Positions 24,018-32,598 are shown, counted from the first letter of the stretch. The stretch is DNA of 40,212 bases from Paracoccaceae bacterium (GCA_024639125.1 JAHEJA010000079.1:1-40212); one strand, 5' to 3'. Notes: generated by a model from the letters alone, not told the origin. Numbers and translations: made by a program.

Positions 24018-24929
24018 ATGAAAAAACTACTTTTGGCGACTGCAGCAATGGCAATGGTCGCAGGTTCGGCGTTTGCGGAACGCTATGTCATGATTACGCA
24101 CACGCAGGGTACTGACCCATTTTGGCCAGTGGTTGAAAAAGGCGGACGTGATGCGGCAGCAGCGATTGGCGCAGATTTTGAATATAACTTTGATGCGTCT
24201 GGCGATATGTCCGGCATGGCGAAATTGATCGAAGCTGCGGCTGCAACGCAGCCAGATGGTATCATCGTCTCTTTGCCTGATGCCGATGCACTTGGTGGTG
24301 CGATCCGTTCAGCCGTTGACGCAGGTATTCCTGTTGTCACTATGAACTCTGGCCTAGAAGCCTCTGCAGGTGTTGGCGCATTGATGCACGTTGGTCAGCC
24401 AGAGCGTTTGGCGGGCGAAAAAGCCGGTGCGCGTGCGAAAGCAGAAGGCGTTACCAAGGGGCTATGTTTGAACCAAGAAGCGTTCAATACAGCTCTTGTT
24501 GATCGTTGCGAAGGCTATTTTTCTGGTCTTGGTGGTGATTTGAACATGATCGACGTTTCTAACGACGTAACTCAGATTGAAACACGGACTGCAGCCGCTC
24601 TTCAGGCGGACGAAAGCATTGACGGTATTTTGGCTGTAGGTCCACACGTCTGTGAAGCTGCAAACAAAGCGATCAAAGCGGTTGGCGCAGATATCCACCT
24701 TGCATGTTTCGACCTGTCACCAGGCGTTATGGACATGATCAAAGCAGGTGATGCCGCGTACACAATCGACCAACAGCAGCGTTTGCAAGGCTACATGCCC
24801 GTCATCGTTCTACACCTATATAACACAAACGCAGGCATGCTTCCTGGTGCGAACATTCCATCAGGTCCAGGTTTCGTTGATGCGTCCAACGCAGACAACG
24901 TTGCAAGCCAAGCTGGTGTAAACCGTTAA
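24018..24929 (+). CDS. Ribose/inositol-type ABC importer periplasmic binding protein
   Basis: Periplasmic sugar-binding protein (303 aa) of the RbsB-like family. The signal peptide ends at GSAFA-E (about residue 20), and the mature protein starts with the family pattern RYVMITHTQGTDPFWPVVEKG; DGIIVSLPDADAL and GIPVVTMNSG are further core motifs. GGAGG precedes the ATG at 24018; the in-frame extension to 23973 would translate the palindrome and is rejected. It heads an operon with a permease, an ATPase and iolE, which makes myo-inositol or a related cyclitol the best guess for the ligand. A terminator-like hairpin follows. Confidence 0.9.
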   Translation: MKKLLLATAAMAMVAGSAFAERYVMITHTQGTDPFWPVVEKGGRDAAAAIGADFEYNFDASGDMSGMAKLIEAAAATQPDGIIVSLPDADALGGAIRSAVDAGIPVVTMNSGLEASAGVGALMHVGQPERLAGEKAGARAKAEGVTKGLCLNQEAFNTALVDRCEGYFSGLGGDLNMIDVSNDVTQIETRTAAALQADESIDGILAVGPHVCEAANKAIKAVGADIHLACFDLSPGVMDMIKAGDAAYTIDQQQRLQGYMPVIVLHLYNTNAGMLPGANIPSGPGFVDASNADNVASQAGVNR

Positions 24930-24958
24930 TAGGTTTCGTTGAAATTTTAACTAAAACA

Positions 24959-24989
24959 CAGGCGGGTTCATCCCGCCTGATGTGTCTTT
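24959..24989 (+). terminator. Attenuator hairpin between binding-protein and permease genes
   Basis: CAGGCGGG-TTCAT-CCCGCCTG forms an eight-base-pair GC-rich stem (24959-24979), then ATGTGTC and a short T-run. It resembles a rho-independent terminator but sits inside an operon, so partial termination with high binding-protein expression is likely. Confidence 0.75.
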
Positions 24990-25012
24990 TTACCTAAAAA
25001 AGAGAGAAAATT

Positions 25013-26125
25013 ATGTCTGATCGAAGTGAAGCGGACAGGCTTAAACGAGAAACCTTGTTTGAGCGGTTGGTTCGGCGTCCCGAAATTGGGTCATTTATTG
25101 TGATGATTTTTATTATTGCTGCATTGACATTAGCCTCTGATGGCCGCGCGTTTAACGCCTTGGGAACCAAAAATAACATCGCAATTATTGCGCAATTCGG
25201 AATTATTGCGACGGGTGCTGCGCTTTTGATGATTGCAGGTGAATTTGACCTGTCCATCGGCTCGATGATCGGTTTTGCCGGCATGTCTATGGCGATGATG
25301 TTGAAGTGGGGGTTACCCTTTGGCCTTGGCGAGGCAACGCCGTTTAGCGCCTTTATTATTACGTTGGCGATGACCCTAACCTTGGGGTGGATCATCGGTA
25401 CAATTGTTGTGCGATCGGGTCTATCCAGTTTTATCGTAACGCTTGGATTTTTGTTTTTCTTGCGCGGCACAACCGAAGTATCGTTTCGTTTGATTAACCA
25501 ATCCACGCAGATTTCAGGTCTGCCTGATTACAAGGAAACCAGCTGGTTTGCTGACATCATGGGCGGCGAAGTTTTTGGTTGGTTCTATGATCTTTGGTTT
25601 GCTCTTGGTGGTAATATTAACCGCAAAGGTGATCAGTGGGTCACTGGATTTGACGCGCGCTTTATGTGGTGGATTATCCTTTCTTTGCTTGCCTATTACG
25701 TTCTAAGCCGTACCCAATTGGGTAACTGGATTTATGCAACAGGTGACAACAAAGACAGCGCGCGGGCAAATGGTGTTCCGGTCAACAAAGTCAAAATTGG
25801 CCTCTTTATGTTCACCGCTTTTTGCGCCACTCTTTTTGCAGCGTGCCAAGTGTTTGACACCAACACATCTGATGCCGCCAAAGGCAATTTGAAAGAACTC
25901 GAAGCGATTGCAATTGCGGTTGTGGGTGGCACGTTGATGACTGGGGGCTTTGGGTCCGCAATCGGCGTTGTGTTTGGGGCGGTGACGGTTGGCTTGGTGG
26001 CGAACGCTGTGTTCTTTATTCCGTGGATTGATGGATCATGGTTCCGTGTGTTTGTTGGAACTGTTTTGCTGGCGGCTGTTTTCGCCAATGAACGTATCCG
26101 CAAACGTATCACTGGGGGGATATAG
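25013..26125 (+). CDS. RbsC-type sugar/inositol ABC transporter permease
   Basis: Inner-membrane permease of 370 aa with about nine to ten hydrophobic spans. Family signatures are GAALLMIAGEFDLSIGSMIG near the N-terminal third and ELEAIAIAVVGGTLMTGGFG with GSAIG toward the C-terminal third, both typical of RbsC/XylH/FrcC-type permeases. It has a longer central periplasmic loop (about residues 165-215) than E. coli RbsC, as in many alphaproteobacterial homologues. It lies two bases before the ATPase gene. With its binding protein and ATPase it forms a CUT2-type importer. Confidence 0.92.
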   Translation: MSDRSEADRLKRETLFERLVRRPEIGSFIVMIFIIAALTLASDGRAFNALGTKNNIAIIAQFGIIATGAALLMIAGEFDLSIGSMIGFAGMSMAMMLKWGLPFGLGEATPFSAFIITLAMTLTLGWIIGTIVVRSGLSSFIVTLGFLFFLRGTTEVSFRLINQSTQISGLPDYKETSWFADIMGGEVFGWFYDLWFALGGNINRKGDQWVTGFDARFMWWIILSLLAYYVLSRTQLGNWIYATGDNKDSARANGVPVNKVKIGLFMFTAFCATLFAACQVFDTNTSDAAKGNLKELEAIAIAVVGGTLMTGGFGSAIGVVFGAVTVGLVANAVFFIPWIDGSWFRVFVGTVLLAAVFANERIRKRITGGI

Positions 26126-26127
26126 CA

Positions 26128-26898
26128 ATGACACAACCTTATATGCGTGTGGAAAAACTTGTTAAGAAATTTGGTCCCTTTACCGCACTGAATGAAGTTG
26201 ATCTCGAAGTGTATCCAGGCGAAGTGCATGCTTTGCTTGGGGACAACGGCGCAGGTAAATCCACTTTGATCAAAATTCTCTCTGGTGTGCATCAGCAAAC
26301 CAAAGGGGATATCTATATCGAAGGCAAAAAGCAAAATTTCCGATCCCCGCGCGAAGCGTCGGCTGCGGGCATTGGAACCGTCTATCAAGATCTGGCGATT
26401 AACCAACTTATGTCCGTTACGCGCAACTTTTTTATGGGGCGGGAAATGACCACAATGTTTGGTCATATGAAAATGGACGAAATGAACCAGATTGCGCATG
26501 ATGAAATGCTCAAGATCGGGATCGATTTTTCGGATCCGACCCAGGCTGTTGGCACGATGTCTGGCGGTCAACGCCAAACATTGGCCATTGCACGGGCGAT
26601 TTATTTCGGCGCCAAGGTTTTGATTTTGGATGAACCAACGTCTGCTTTGGGGCAAAAGCAACAAATGGAAGTGCTAAAGACAATCAAACGTGTGCGTTCG
26701 CGCGGCGATATTGCGATTATCTTTATCACGCACAATGAAATCCATTCCAAATTGGTTGCAGATCGCTACACATTCCTGGCCTTGGGCCAAGTCATCGGTA
26801 GCGGCAGCAAAGCCGAAATCGAAAGCCAAGATATCCGTCGTCTCATGGCCGGAGGGGCAGAGATGAAAGATCTTGAACAAGAGCTTGCAAATTTATAG
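26128..26898 (+). CDS. Single-domain ABC importer ATPase (FrcA-like)
   Basis: ATPase of the CUT2 importer, 256 aa, with one nucleotide-binding domain: Walker A GDNGAGKST (38-46), signature MSGGQRQ (144-150), Walker B VLILDEPTSAL, H-loop ITHN. RbsA and most CUT2 ATPases carry two fused domains of about 500 aa; this one, like FrcA of rhizobial fructose importers, has only one and must work as a homodimer. The frame is complete, with a normal end, so this is a family type and not a truncation. It is followed by a terminator and then iolE. Confidence 0.92.
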   Translation: MTQPYMRVEKLVKKFGPFTALNEVDLEVYPGEVHALLGDNGAGKSTLIKILSGVHQQTKGDIYIEGKKQNFRSPREASAAGIGTVYQDLAINQLMSVTRNFFMGREMTTMFGHMKMDEMNQIAHDEMLKIGIDFSDPTQAVGTMSGGQRQTLAIARAIYFGAKVLILDEPTSALGQKQQMEVLKTIKRVRSRGDIAIIFITHNEIHSKLVADRYTFLALGQVIGSGSKAEIESQDIRRLMAGGAEMKDLEQELANL

Positions 26899-26921
26899 AT
26901 TTTGCTTGACCTAAATACATC

Positions 26922-26950
26922 AAAGCTCCGCTGTGTTTCGGCGGAGCTTT
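26922..26950 (+). terminator. Rho-independent-type hairpin after the ATPase gene
   Basis: AAAGCTCCGC (26922-26931) and GCGGAGCTTT (26941-26950) form a perfect ten-base-pair stem with a nine-base loop, ending in TTT and a pyrimidine-rich stretch. It separates the importer genes from iolE, 27 bases before the chosen iolE start, so iolE probably depends on readthrough. Confidence 0.78.
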
Positions 26951-26977
26951 CTCCTTTTACCTTTGGGAACTATGATA

Positions 26978-27877
26978 ATGAGCGTCAAAGTTGGAATTTC
27001 TCCGATCGCGTGGCAAAATGATGATTTACCGGATTTAACCGCAGACTACACAATGGAACAGGCTTTAGAAGAGTCTCGCGCCATTGGGTATACGGGTGTC
27101 GAGCGGGGGCAGCGCATGCCGCACGATACCAAAGGGCTTCGCGCGTATTTGGATAAATATGATATCGGATTATGTGGCGGCTGGTATTCTGGTACTTTGC
27201 TCATGAATGATCTGGATCAGGAACGCGAACAAATGTCCGCACAGATCGAACAATTCAAGGCATTGGGATCGCCCTGTATTGTATATGGGGAATGTTCAAA
27301 TACTGTTCAGGGACAAATCGATATTCCGGTCAATAATCGTCCAACATTAAACAAAGATGAAATAGCGGTTTACGCCCAAAAACTAAGCGAACTTGCTAAA
27401 TGGTCCTTGGATCAGGGTATGCCCGTTGTGTATCACCATCACATGGGGGCCGTCATCGAAGCGGAGGATGATGTTAACTGGCTGATGGAAGGTTCATCAG
27501 ACGATTTGCAACTTTGTTTTGATACAGGGCACATGTTGTTTGGCGGAGGGGACGTTATGCGTGCAATGAACGCTTGGGCGCATCGCATTGGGCATGTCCA
27601 TTTCAAAGATATCCGTCCCGAGGTTGTCAAAGACGTGCGCGAGAACAACAAAAGCTTTTTGGATGCGGTTATTGCTGGTGCCTTTACCGTTCCTGGGGAT
27701 GGATGCATTGATTTCCAAGCCGTGGCAAACAAACTAAAAGATATGAATTATTCAGGCTGGATTGTTGTAGAAGCAGAGCAGGACCCAGCCAAAGCAAATC
27801 CATTTACCTATTCCAAAAAGGGTTATGATCATATTTTAGATGTCTGTAAAACCGCCAAAATCGACGTTATATCGTAA
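26978..27877 (+). CDS. iolE: myo-Inosose-2 dehydratase (IolE)
   Basis: TIM-barrel dehydratase of 299 aa that converts 2-keto-myo-inositol to a cyclic diketone in inositol breakdown. Recognition rests on several IolE segments: GISPIAWQNDDLPDL at the N-terminus, YHHHMGAV, LCFDTGHMLFGGGD, IGHVHFKDIRPEV, SFLDAVIAGAFTVPGDGCID and VVEAEQDPA near the end; the histidines, aspartates and glutamates in these build the metal site. The start at 26978 has GGGAA eight bases upstream; an ATG at 26972 is possible, and the longer frame from 26933 begins inside the terminator and is rejected. It directly follows the CUT2 importer, which supports an inositol-type substrate. The other iol genes (iolG, iolD, iolB, iolC) are not in the operon. 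Confidence 0.87.
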   Translation: MSVKVGISPIAWQNDDLPDLTADYTMEQALEESRAIGYTGVERGQRMPHDTKGLRAYLDKYDIGLCGGWYSGTLLMNDLDQEREQMSAQIEQFKALGSPCIVYGECSNTVQGQIDIPVNNRPTLNKDEIAVYAQKLSELAKWSLDQGMPVVYHHHMGAVIEAEDDVNWLMEGSSDDLQLCFDTGHMLFGGGDVMRAMNAWAHRIGHVHFKDIRPEVVKDVRENNKSFLDAVIAGAFTVPGDGCIDFQAVANKLKDMNYSGWIVVEAEQDPAKANPFTYSKKGYDHILDVCKTAKIDVIS

Positions 27878-27900
27878 TTTTCAATAGGATTTCTGCACAC

Positions 27901-27937
27901 AGGACGACACCCTTGATTTGGTGTCGTCCTTTTTTTA
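27901..27937 (+). terminator. Strong rho-independent terminator after iolE
   Basis: AGGACGACACC (27901-27911) and GGTGTCGTCCT (27920-27930) give a perfect 11-base-pair stem with an eight-base loop, followed by seven T. It ends the inositol-type operon. The stop codon of the convergent PhyH-family gene lies inside the T-run. Confidence 0.93.
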
Positions 27938-29101
27938 ACTAAGCTGTCGGGCGCATAAATCATCCAGTCTTGTTTCAAACTCAGCTACGCTGGTATTTGA
28001 AATAATCGCATCCAACATGATGTCGGCTTGTGTTTTAGGGGCCAAGCCGCCAATCGGGGGATCGCGGTCCAAATTGGTTGGAAAGGAATAGCCCTCGGCA
28101 CAGGACGCAATGGTGTTTTTGATTTCCAATTGACTAAGGTCTTGAGCTTTTGCCGCCTTTAAAAGTGCAGGATAAAGCGATTTGCACATGCGGGTACGAT
28201 TTACGGTTTCCATCGCGCGCCCAAAGGCAGACGACACCTGAAGCAAGTTCGCCATGCGATAAATGTCCTTGGACACATTGTCGCCAGCACCATGCATGAC
28301 TGCGGGGTTAAAGAACACAACATCGCCCTTTTCCAAAGGGATTTGAACGTAGTTGGATGCGAAATAGTCCTGAAATTCAGGGCGGCCAAACGCAAGATAG
28401 CCTTCGAAATATTGCTGCGAAAACGGAAGGAACTGTGTCGGGCCGCTTTCAATCGGCATATCGCAATGAGCAACAGCCCCCTGAAGCGTCAAAACAGGGG
28501 ATAGTTTGTGAACATGTGCTGGAAATTCGGTCATTTGCGCAGGGGACATAAATCCCAAATGATAATCCCGATGTGGCTTTTGCGCAGCTCCACCGGGATT
28601 GACACGATTGACCTGTGCCGTCATTTGATAGCCACGACCCAACCACGCTTCTGATCCCATCGCAATCGCACAAGAGCTATAGTATTGTGCAAAATTATCA
28701 GGATCAGCGAGGCAATGCTTTTCCACGGCATTCCAAACGCGGTCATTGGCACCTGCTTTTGCAAAATGATCACCGCCGCCACCGCTTTCACGTTTTTCTT
28801 GTTCAATTATGTCCGAAAAAATTTCCGTGGCGCGGTCGATTGTGGCATGATCGCTCACGCCATTTTTGATCACTATGATACCAGCGCCATTGGTAAATAC
28901 ATCGGTCCATTCTGACATAAGCGCCCGTTTCGATGCTGGATCTTGGGCCGACGTTTCGACAAAACCACCATCATAAAGGGGAATGTTCGACGTTATTTCA
29001 GTGGCTTGTGGTGATGTGTTCATGTGTTTTGATTTTTCAATCAAATCCTTGAACTCGACAATATCACCACTGTCTTTCTGTAGCCAACTTTGCGCGCTCA
29101 T
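27935..29101 (-). CDS. Phytanoyl-CoA dioxygenase (PhyH)-family Fe(II)/2-oxoglutarate oxygenase
   Basis: Non-haem iron oxygenase of 388 aa, expected to hydroxylate a substrate with O2 and 2-oxoglutarate. The facial triad is visible as H177 and D179 in QKPHRDYHLGF and H270 in PAVMHGAGDN, and R282 in IYRMAN is placed to bind the 2-oxoglutarate carboxylate. A preceding AAGGA supports the ATG at 29101. It follows the Gfo/Idh gene after 48 bases on the same strand and faces iolE across a terminator. The family acts on many small molecules besides phytanoyl-CoA; with a Gfo/Idh partner and an inositol-type module beside it, a modified cyclitol is a possible substrate, but this is a guess. Confidence 0.88.
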   Translation of the reverse strand: MSAQSWLQKDSGDIVEFKDLIEKSKHMNTSPQATEITSNIPLYDGGFVETSAQDPASKRALMSEWTDVFTNGAGIIVIKNGVSDHATIDRATEIFSDIIEQEKRESGGGGDHFAKAGANDRVWNAVEKHCLADPDNFAQYYSSCAIAMGSEAWLGRGYQMTAQVNRVNPGGAAQKPHRDYHLGFMSPAQMTEFPAHVHKLSPVLTLQGAVAHCDMPIESGPTQFLPFSQQYFEGYLAFGRPEFQDYFASNYVQIPLEKGDVVFFNPAVMHGAGDNVSKDIYRMANLLQVSSAFGRAMETVNRTRMCKSLYPALLKAAKAQDLSQLEIKNTIASCAEGYSFPTNLDRDPPIGGLAPKTQADIMLDAIISNTSVAEFETRLDDLCARQLS

Positions 29102-29149
29102 GTCATGTTCCTTTCAAATTAGGATTGCTCTTGTGGTATGCATTCGGGG

Positions 29150-30310
29150 TTAGGTCCTAAACATTGGTGGACGTGCATCAATCCATGCACCCTCTGCCTT
29201 GCCAGACTGAGCAACGGCAAAAATTGCCGCCATAGACCGCAACCCATCCTCGGCACGTGGATATAGATTGGCAGCCGGGTCCATTGCGCGGTTTTCTTTT
29301 TGCGCATGAATAGCTTCGGCCAAGTCGGAATAAATATTTGCAAACGCAAGCGGCATGCCTTCGGCGTGACCAACCGTAACACGGCTTGTTCTATCCGCTT
29401 CGGGTGACAAGTTGCCTTCGCCACGTTCGATTGTTTGCAAGCGACCATTCAGGGGCATCCAGAACAGTTGATTTGGCTGTTCTTGCGACCAACGAAGCCC
29501 GCCGTTTTCACCAAAAACTTGGATAGTTAATCCATGCTGACGGCCCAGCGCAATTGAGGATGTCCAAAGTCGGCCCACAGTCCCGCCATCCATTCGGAAA
29601 TTGACCATCGCATCGTCTTCTAATTCACGGCTGGAAATACAAGACACACAATCCGCAGATAGTTTTGTCACTTCTTGTCCCGTAACAAAGCTGGCCATAT
29701 GCAGCGCATGGATGCCGCAATCCGCAAATTGAGCAGACACACCAATTTGCTTGGGGTCATAGCGCCAGCGAACCCGTGGATTATCTGCGTCGGCTGCATC
29801 TGCGTGGTGACCATGCGCAAATTCCGCTTTGACCAGCCGAATAGCCCCCAAATCACCACGTTTGATCATGGCGCGCATATGGCGGACCAGCGAATATCCT
29901 GTGTATCCGTAATTCACAGCACAAATTTTACCAGTTTTTTGGGAAATTTTTACGATATCCTCGGCTTCGTCGACGGTCATCGTAATCGGTTTTTCACACA
30001 ATACGTTAAAGCCGGCTTCTAAAAAGGATTTTGTGATTTCAAAATGCGTAGCATTTGGTGTCGCTACAGTCACAAGATCAATGCGATCATCACGACCTCT
30101 TTCACCGGCAAGCATTTCGGTCCAATCGCCGTAGGATCTATCTGACGATATACCCAAACGTTGCGCATAGTCCCGTCCTGCGTCAGGGCGATGATCCAAT
30201 GCACCCGCAACAAAATCGAATGCACCATCAAGACCTGCACCTAATCGATGCGCTGGCCCGATCTGGCTGCCTTCGCCACCGCCGATCATTCCCCAATTCA
30301 ATTTTGTCAT
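29150..30310 (-). CDS. Gfo/Idh/MocA-family NAD(P)-dependent oxidoreductase
   Basis: Dehydrogenase of 386 aa with an N-terminal Rossmann fold (GMIGGGEGSQIGPAHR) and a C-terminal beta-sheet domain. The family motif LCEKPIT supplies K107, and FADCGIHALHM supplies D197 and H201 of the catalytic set. The family oxidises sugars and inositols at a ring hydroxyl. It is longer than a typical IolG (about 330-345 aa), so I do not call it inositol 2-dehydrogenase, but it could do that step for the inositol-type importer and IolE encoded just beyond. It is the first gene of a two-gene leftward operon with the PhyH-family gene. Confidence 0.9.
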   Translation of the reverse strand: MTKLNWGMIGGGEGSQIGPAHRLGAGLDGAFDFVAGALDHRPDAGRDYAQRLGISSDRSYGDWTEMLAGERGRDDRIDLVTVATPNATHFEITKSFLEAGFNVLCEKPITMTVDEAEDIVKISQKTGKICAVNYGYTGYSLVRHMRAMIKRGDLGAIRLVKAEFAHGHHADAADADNPRVRWRYDPKQIGVSAQFADCGIHALHMASFVTGQEVTKLSADCVSCISSRELEDDAMVNFRMDGGTVGRLWTSSIALGRQHGLTIQVFGENGGLRWSQEQPNQLFWMPLNGRLQTIERGEGNLSPEADRTSRVTVGHAEGMPLAFANIYSDLAEAIHAQKENRAMDPAANLYPRAEDGLRSMAAIFAVAQSGKAEGAWIDARPPMFRT

Positions 30311-30360
30311 TTTATTCCCTCATCTGTTTCTGTCGAATGTTTCTATACACCTTGTTTTGC

Positions 30361-30384
30361 GTAACTTTGACAGATTAAGGTTAC
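30361..30384. promoter_or_regulatory. Imperfect inverted repeat in the divergent gap before the Gfo/Idh gene
   Basis: GTAACTTT (30361-30368) faces AAGGTTAC (30377-30384), eight bases with one mismatch. The dyad lies 50 bases upstream of the Gfo/Idh start and 70 upstream of the glutathione peroxidase start. It could be an operator; there is no other support. Confidence 0.25.
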
Positions 30385-30454
30385 TTTGCAATCAGCTATT
30401 TTATTTTTTTAAAGACATGCTTGAAAAGGGTGATGACGCCCTAAATAAAGGTGC

Positions 30455-30982
30455 ATGAAACATGTGTTCCTATCTCTTTTTCTCTTTGTCACAGCAAGCG
30501 CTAGCGTGCTCTTTGCTGGGGGATTTACGTTTGACAATATAGATGGCGGTGAGCTGTCTTTATCCGACTTCAAAGGCAAGGCTGTGCTTGTGGTCAACAC
30601 TGCGAGTAAATGTGGGTTTACGGGGCAGCTTGATGGGCTTCAGACGCTTTATGACACCTATAAAGATCAAGGATTGGTTGTTCTGGCGGTGCCCTCTGAT
30701 GATTTTCGTCAAGAGCTGAATTCAAACGACAGCGTCAAAGAGTTTTGCGAGGTTAACTATAACCTGACATTACCCATGACCGTCATCACACCGATAACCG
30801 GTGATGCCGCACACCCATTTTATAAGTGGTTGAAAGAAAAACATGAATATTCACCACGTTGGAATTTCTACAAGGTTTTATTAGATAAAAATGGCGATTT
30901 CGTCGAAGGCTTTACGTCGGTCACACGACCGTTATCCCAGCCTTTTGTGCGCAAAATCGAAGCGGTTTTAAACGCCAACTAG
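30455..30982 (+). CDS. Secreted glutathione/thioredoxin peroxidase
   Basis: Cysteine-type GPx of 175 aa that reduces hydroperoxides. A signal peptide covers about the first 21 residues (ending ASVLFA-GG), so it acts in the periplasm, unlike most cytosolic homologues. The peroxidatic cysteine is C53 in NTASKCGFT, the Gln and Trp-Asn of the catalytic tetrad are probably Q86 (DFRQEL), W136 and N137 (RWNFY), and a second cysteine, C98, is placed to resolve the sulfenate, as in thioredoxin-dependent members. It stands alone, divergent from the Gfo/Idh gene. The ATG is preceded by an AAAGG sequence. Confidence 0.9.
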   Translation: MKHVFLSLFLFVTASASVLFAGGFTFDNIDGGELSLSDFKGKAVLVVNTASKCGFTGQLDGLQTLYDTYKDQGLVVLAVPSDDFRQELNSNDSVKEFCEVNYNLTLPMTVITPITGDAAHPFYKWLKEKHEYSPRWNFYKVLLDKNGDFVEGFTSVTRPLSQPFVRKIEAVLNAN

Positions 30983-31018
30983 CGCTGCCATCTATTTTAG
31001 AACGACCTGTTCGAACGA

Positions 31019-31069
31019 TTTTGTTTGAGATTTGATCAAAGCTATGACTTTGATAGGTCTCAATCAAAA
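31019..31069. promoter_or_regulatory. Long imperfect dyad upstream of the choline sulfatase gene
   Basis: Three nested matches form a dyad of about 51 bases: TTTTG/CAAAA (31019-31023, 31065-31069), TTGAGA/TCTCAA (31025-31030, 31058-31063) and ATCAAAG/CTTTGAT (31035-31041, 31048-31054) around a six-base loop. TTTGATCAAA (31031-31040) is also a perfect palindrome by itself. It ends 17 bases before the betC ATG and lacks a T-run, so an operator or a 5' UTR structure is likelier than a terminator. Confidence 0.5.
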
Positions 31070-31086
31070 CCGACAGCAGGTAGACC

Positions 31087-32598
31087 ATGGTGACGCGTCC
31101 AAATATTCTAATCTTAATGGTGGATCAATTGAACGGGACATTGTTTCCCGATGGTCCTGCGGACTGGTTGCATGCTCCTAATTTGAAAAAATTGGCGGCG
31201 CGTTCAACACGGTTTCAAAATGCCTATACAGCCAGTCCGTTATGCGCACCTGGGCGGGCCGCGTTTATGTCAGGCCAATTGCCATCGCAGAATGGCGTCT
31301 ATGACAATGCTGCGGAATTTGTGTCTTCAATTCCAACCTATGCCCATCATTTACGACGTGCTGGCTATCAGACGTGTTTGTCTGGAAAAATGCATTTCGT
31401 CGGACCAGATCAAATGCATGGGTTCGAGGAACGGTTGACCACGGATATCTATCCCGCCGATTTTGGGTGGACCCCAGATTATCGCAAACCGGGTGAACGC
31501 ATTGAATGGTGGTATCACAACATGGGATCCGTGACCGGCGCAGGCGTTGCCGAGATCACCAACCAATTAGAATATGATGACGAAGTCGCGTATAATGCAT
31601 GTCGCAAGTTATATGACTACGGCCGTGGCGCGGATGAGCGGCCATGGTGCATGACTGTAAGTTTTACGCATCCTCATGATCCCTATGTGGCTCGCAAGAA
31701 ATATTGGGATTTATATGAGGATTGCGACCATTTAATGCCAGACGTAGCGCCCATTCCTTATGAGGATCATGACGCGCATTCCAAGCGTATTTTTGATGCA
31801 AATGATTGGCGCAGCTATGAGCTAACTGACGAGATGGTACAGCGGTCCCGACGGGCCTATTTTGCAAATATTTCTTATCTGGATGATAAAATCGGTGACA
31901 TTCTCGAGGTGCTGGATAGTACACGACAAGAGGCGGTGATCCTATTTGTGTCGGATCACGGGGATATGTTGGGGGAACGGGGGCTTTGGTTTAAAATGTC
32001 GTTCTTTGAAGGCTCGGCCCGTGTTCCAATGATGATTGCTGCACCTGAGATGCAAGCGGGTTTGATTAAGACGCCTGTGTCAAATATCGACGTCTGTCCC
32101 ACGCTGTGTGATTTGGCTGGTGTGTCAATGGACGACGTGATGCCATGGACAACTGGTGAAAGTCTGGTGCATTTGGGGCAGGGCGGCACGCGCGACACAC
32201 CTGTTGCAATCGAATATGCGGCCGAGGCGTCGTATGCGCCGATGGTGTCGTTGCGGTACGACAAGTGGAAATACAATCGCTGTCTTTTGGATCCGGATCA
32301 GTTGTTTGATTTAGAAGCGGATCCGCATGAGTTGACGAATTTGGCAATGTCTGAGGATCATAGCGGAACTCTGGCAAGTTTACAGGCAAAATCCATGGCG
32401 CGATGGGATTTGGAGAGGTTCGATCAAGATGTGCGACAAAGCCAGGCCAAACGGTGGGTCGTTTATGAAGCTTTGCGTCAGGGTGGGTATTATCCTTGGG
32501 ATTATCAGCCACTTCAGAAAGCATCAGAACGCTATATGCGTAATCATATGGATTTAAACATCTTAGAAAACAGTAAGCGTTTCCCACGTGGGGAATGA
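31087..32598 (+). CDS. betC: Choline sulfatase (BetC)
   Basis: Type I sulfatase of 503 aa that hydrolyses choline-O-sulfate to choline and sulfate. The cysteine to be converted to formylglycine is C53 in the motif PLCAPGRAA (CxPxR), with metal ligands at the N-terminal MVDQ and in VSDHGDMLGE. Segments SGQLPSQNGVYDNAAEF and, near the C-terminus, YPWDYQP and YMRNHMDLN are typical of BetC rather than other sulfatases, and there is no signal peptide, as expected for the cytoplasmic enzyme. AGGTAG precedes the ATG. The usual partners betI, betA and betB are absent; the gene is followed by a hydrolase and a peptide-type importer instead. A formylglycine-generating enzyme must be supplied elsewhere. 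Confidence 0.88.
   Translation: MVTRPNILILMVDQLNGTLFPDGPADWLHAPNLKKLAARSTRFQNAYTASPLCAPGRAAFMSGQLPSQNGVYDNAAEFVSSIPTYAHHLRRAGYQTCLSGKMHFVGPDQMHGFEERLTTDIYPADFGWTPDYRKPGERIEWWYHNMGSVTGAGVAEITNQLEYDDEVAYNACRKLYDYGRGADERPWCMTVSFTHPHDPYVARKKYWDLYEDCDHLMPDVAPIPYEDHDAHSKRIFDANDWRSYELTDEMVQRSRRAYFANISYLDDKIGDILEVLDSTRQEAVILFVSDHGDMLGERGLWFKMSFFEGSARVPMMIAAPEMQAGLIKTPVSNIDVCPTLCDLAGVSMDDVMPWTTGESLVHLGQGGTRDTPVAIEYAAEASYAPMVSLRYDKWKYNRCLLDPDQLFDLEADPHELTNLAMSEDHSGTLASLQAKSMARWDLERFDQDVRQSQAKRWVVYEALRQGGYYPWDYQPLQKASERYMRNHMDLNILENSKRFPRGE

Noticed and set aside
24994-25506. 170-codon minus-strand open frame
   Set aside because: It mirrors the permease gene and has the repetitive Ile/Asn/Lys make-up of an antisense shadow.
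25732-26664. 310-codon open frame on the minus strand
   Set aside because: It lies antisense over the permease and ATPase genes, has low-complexity, non-family composition and spans two well-supported genes.
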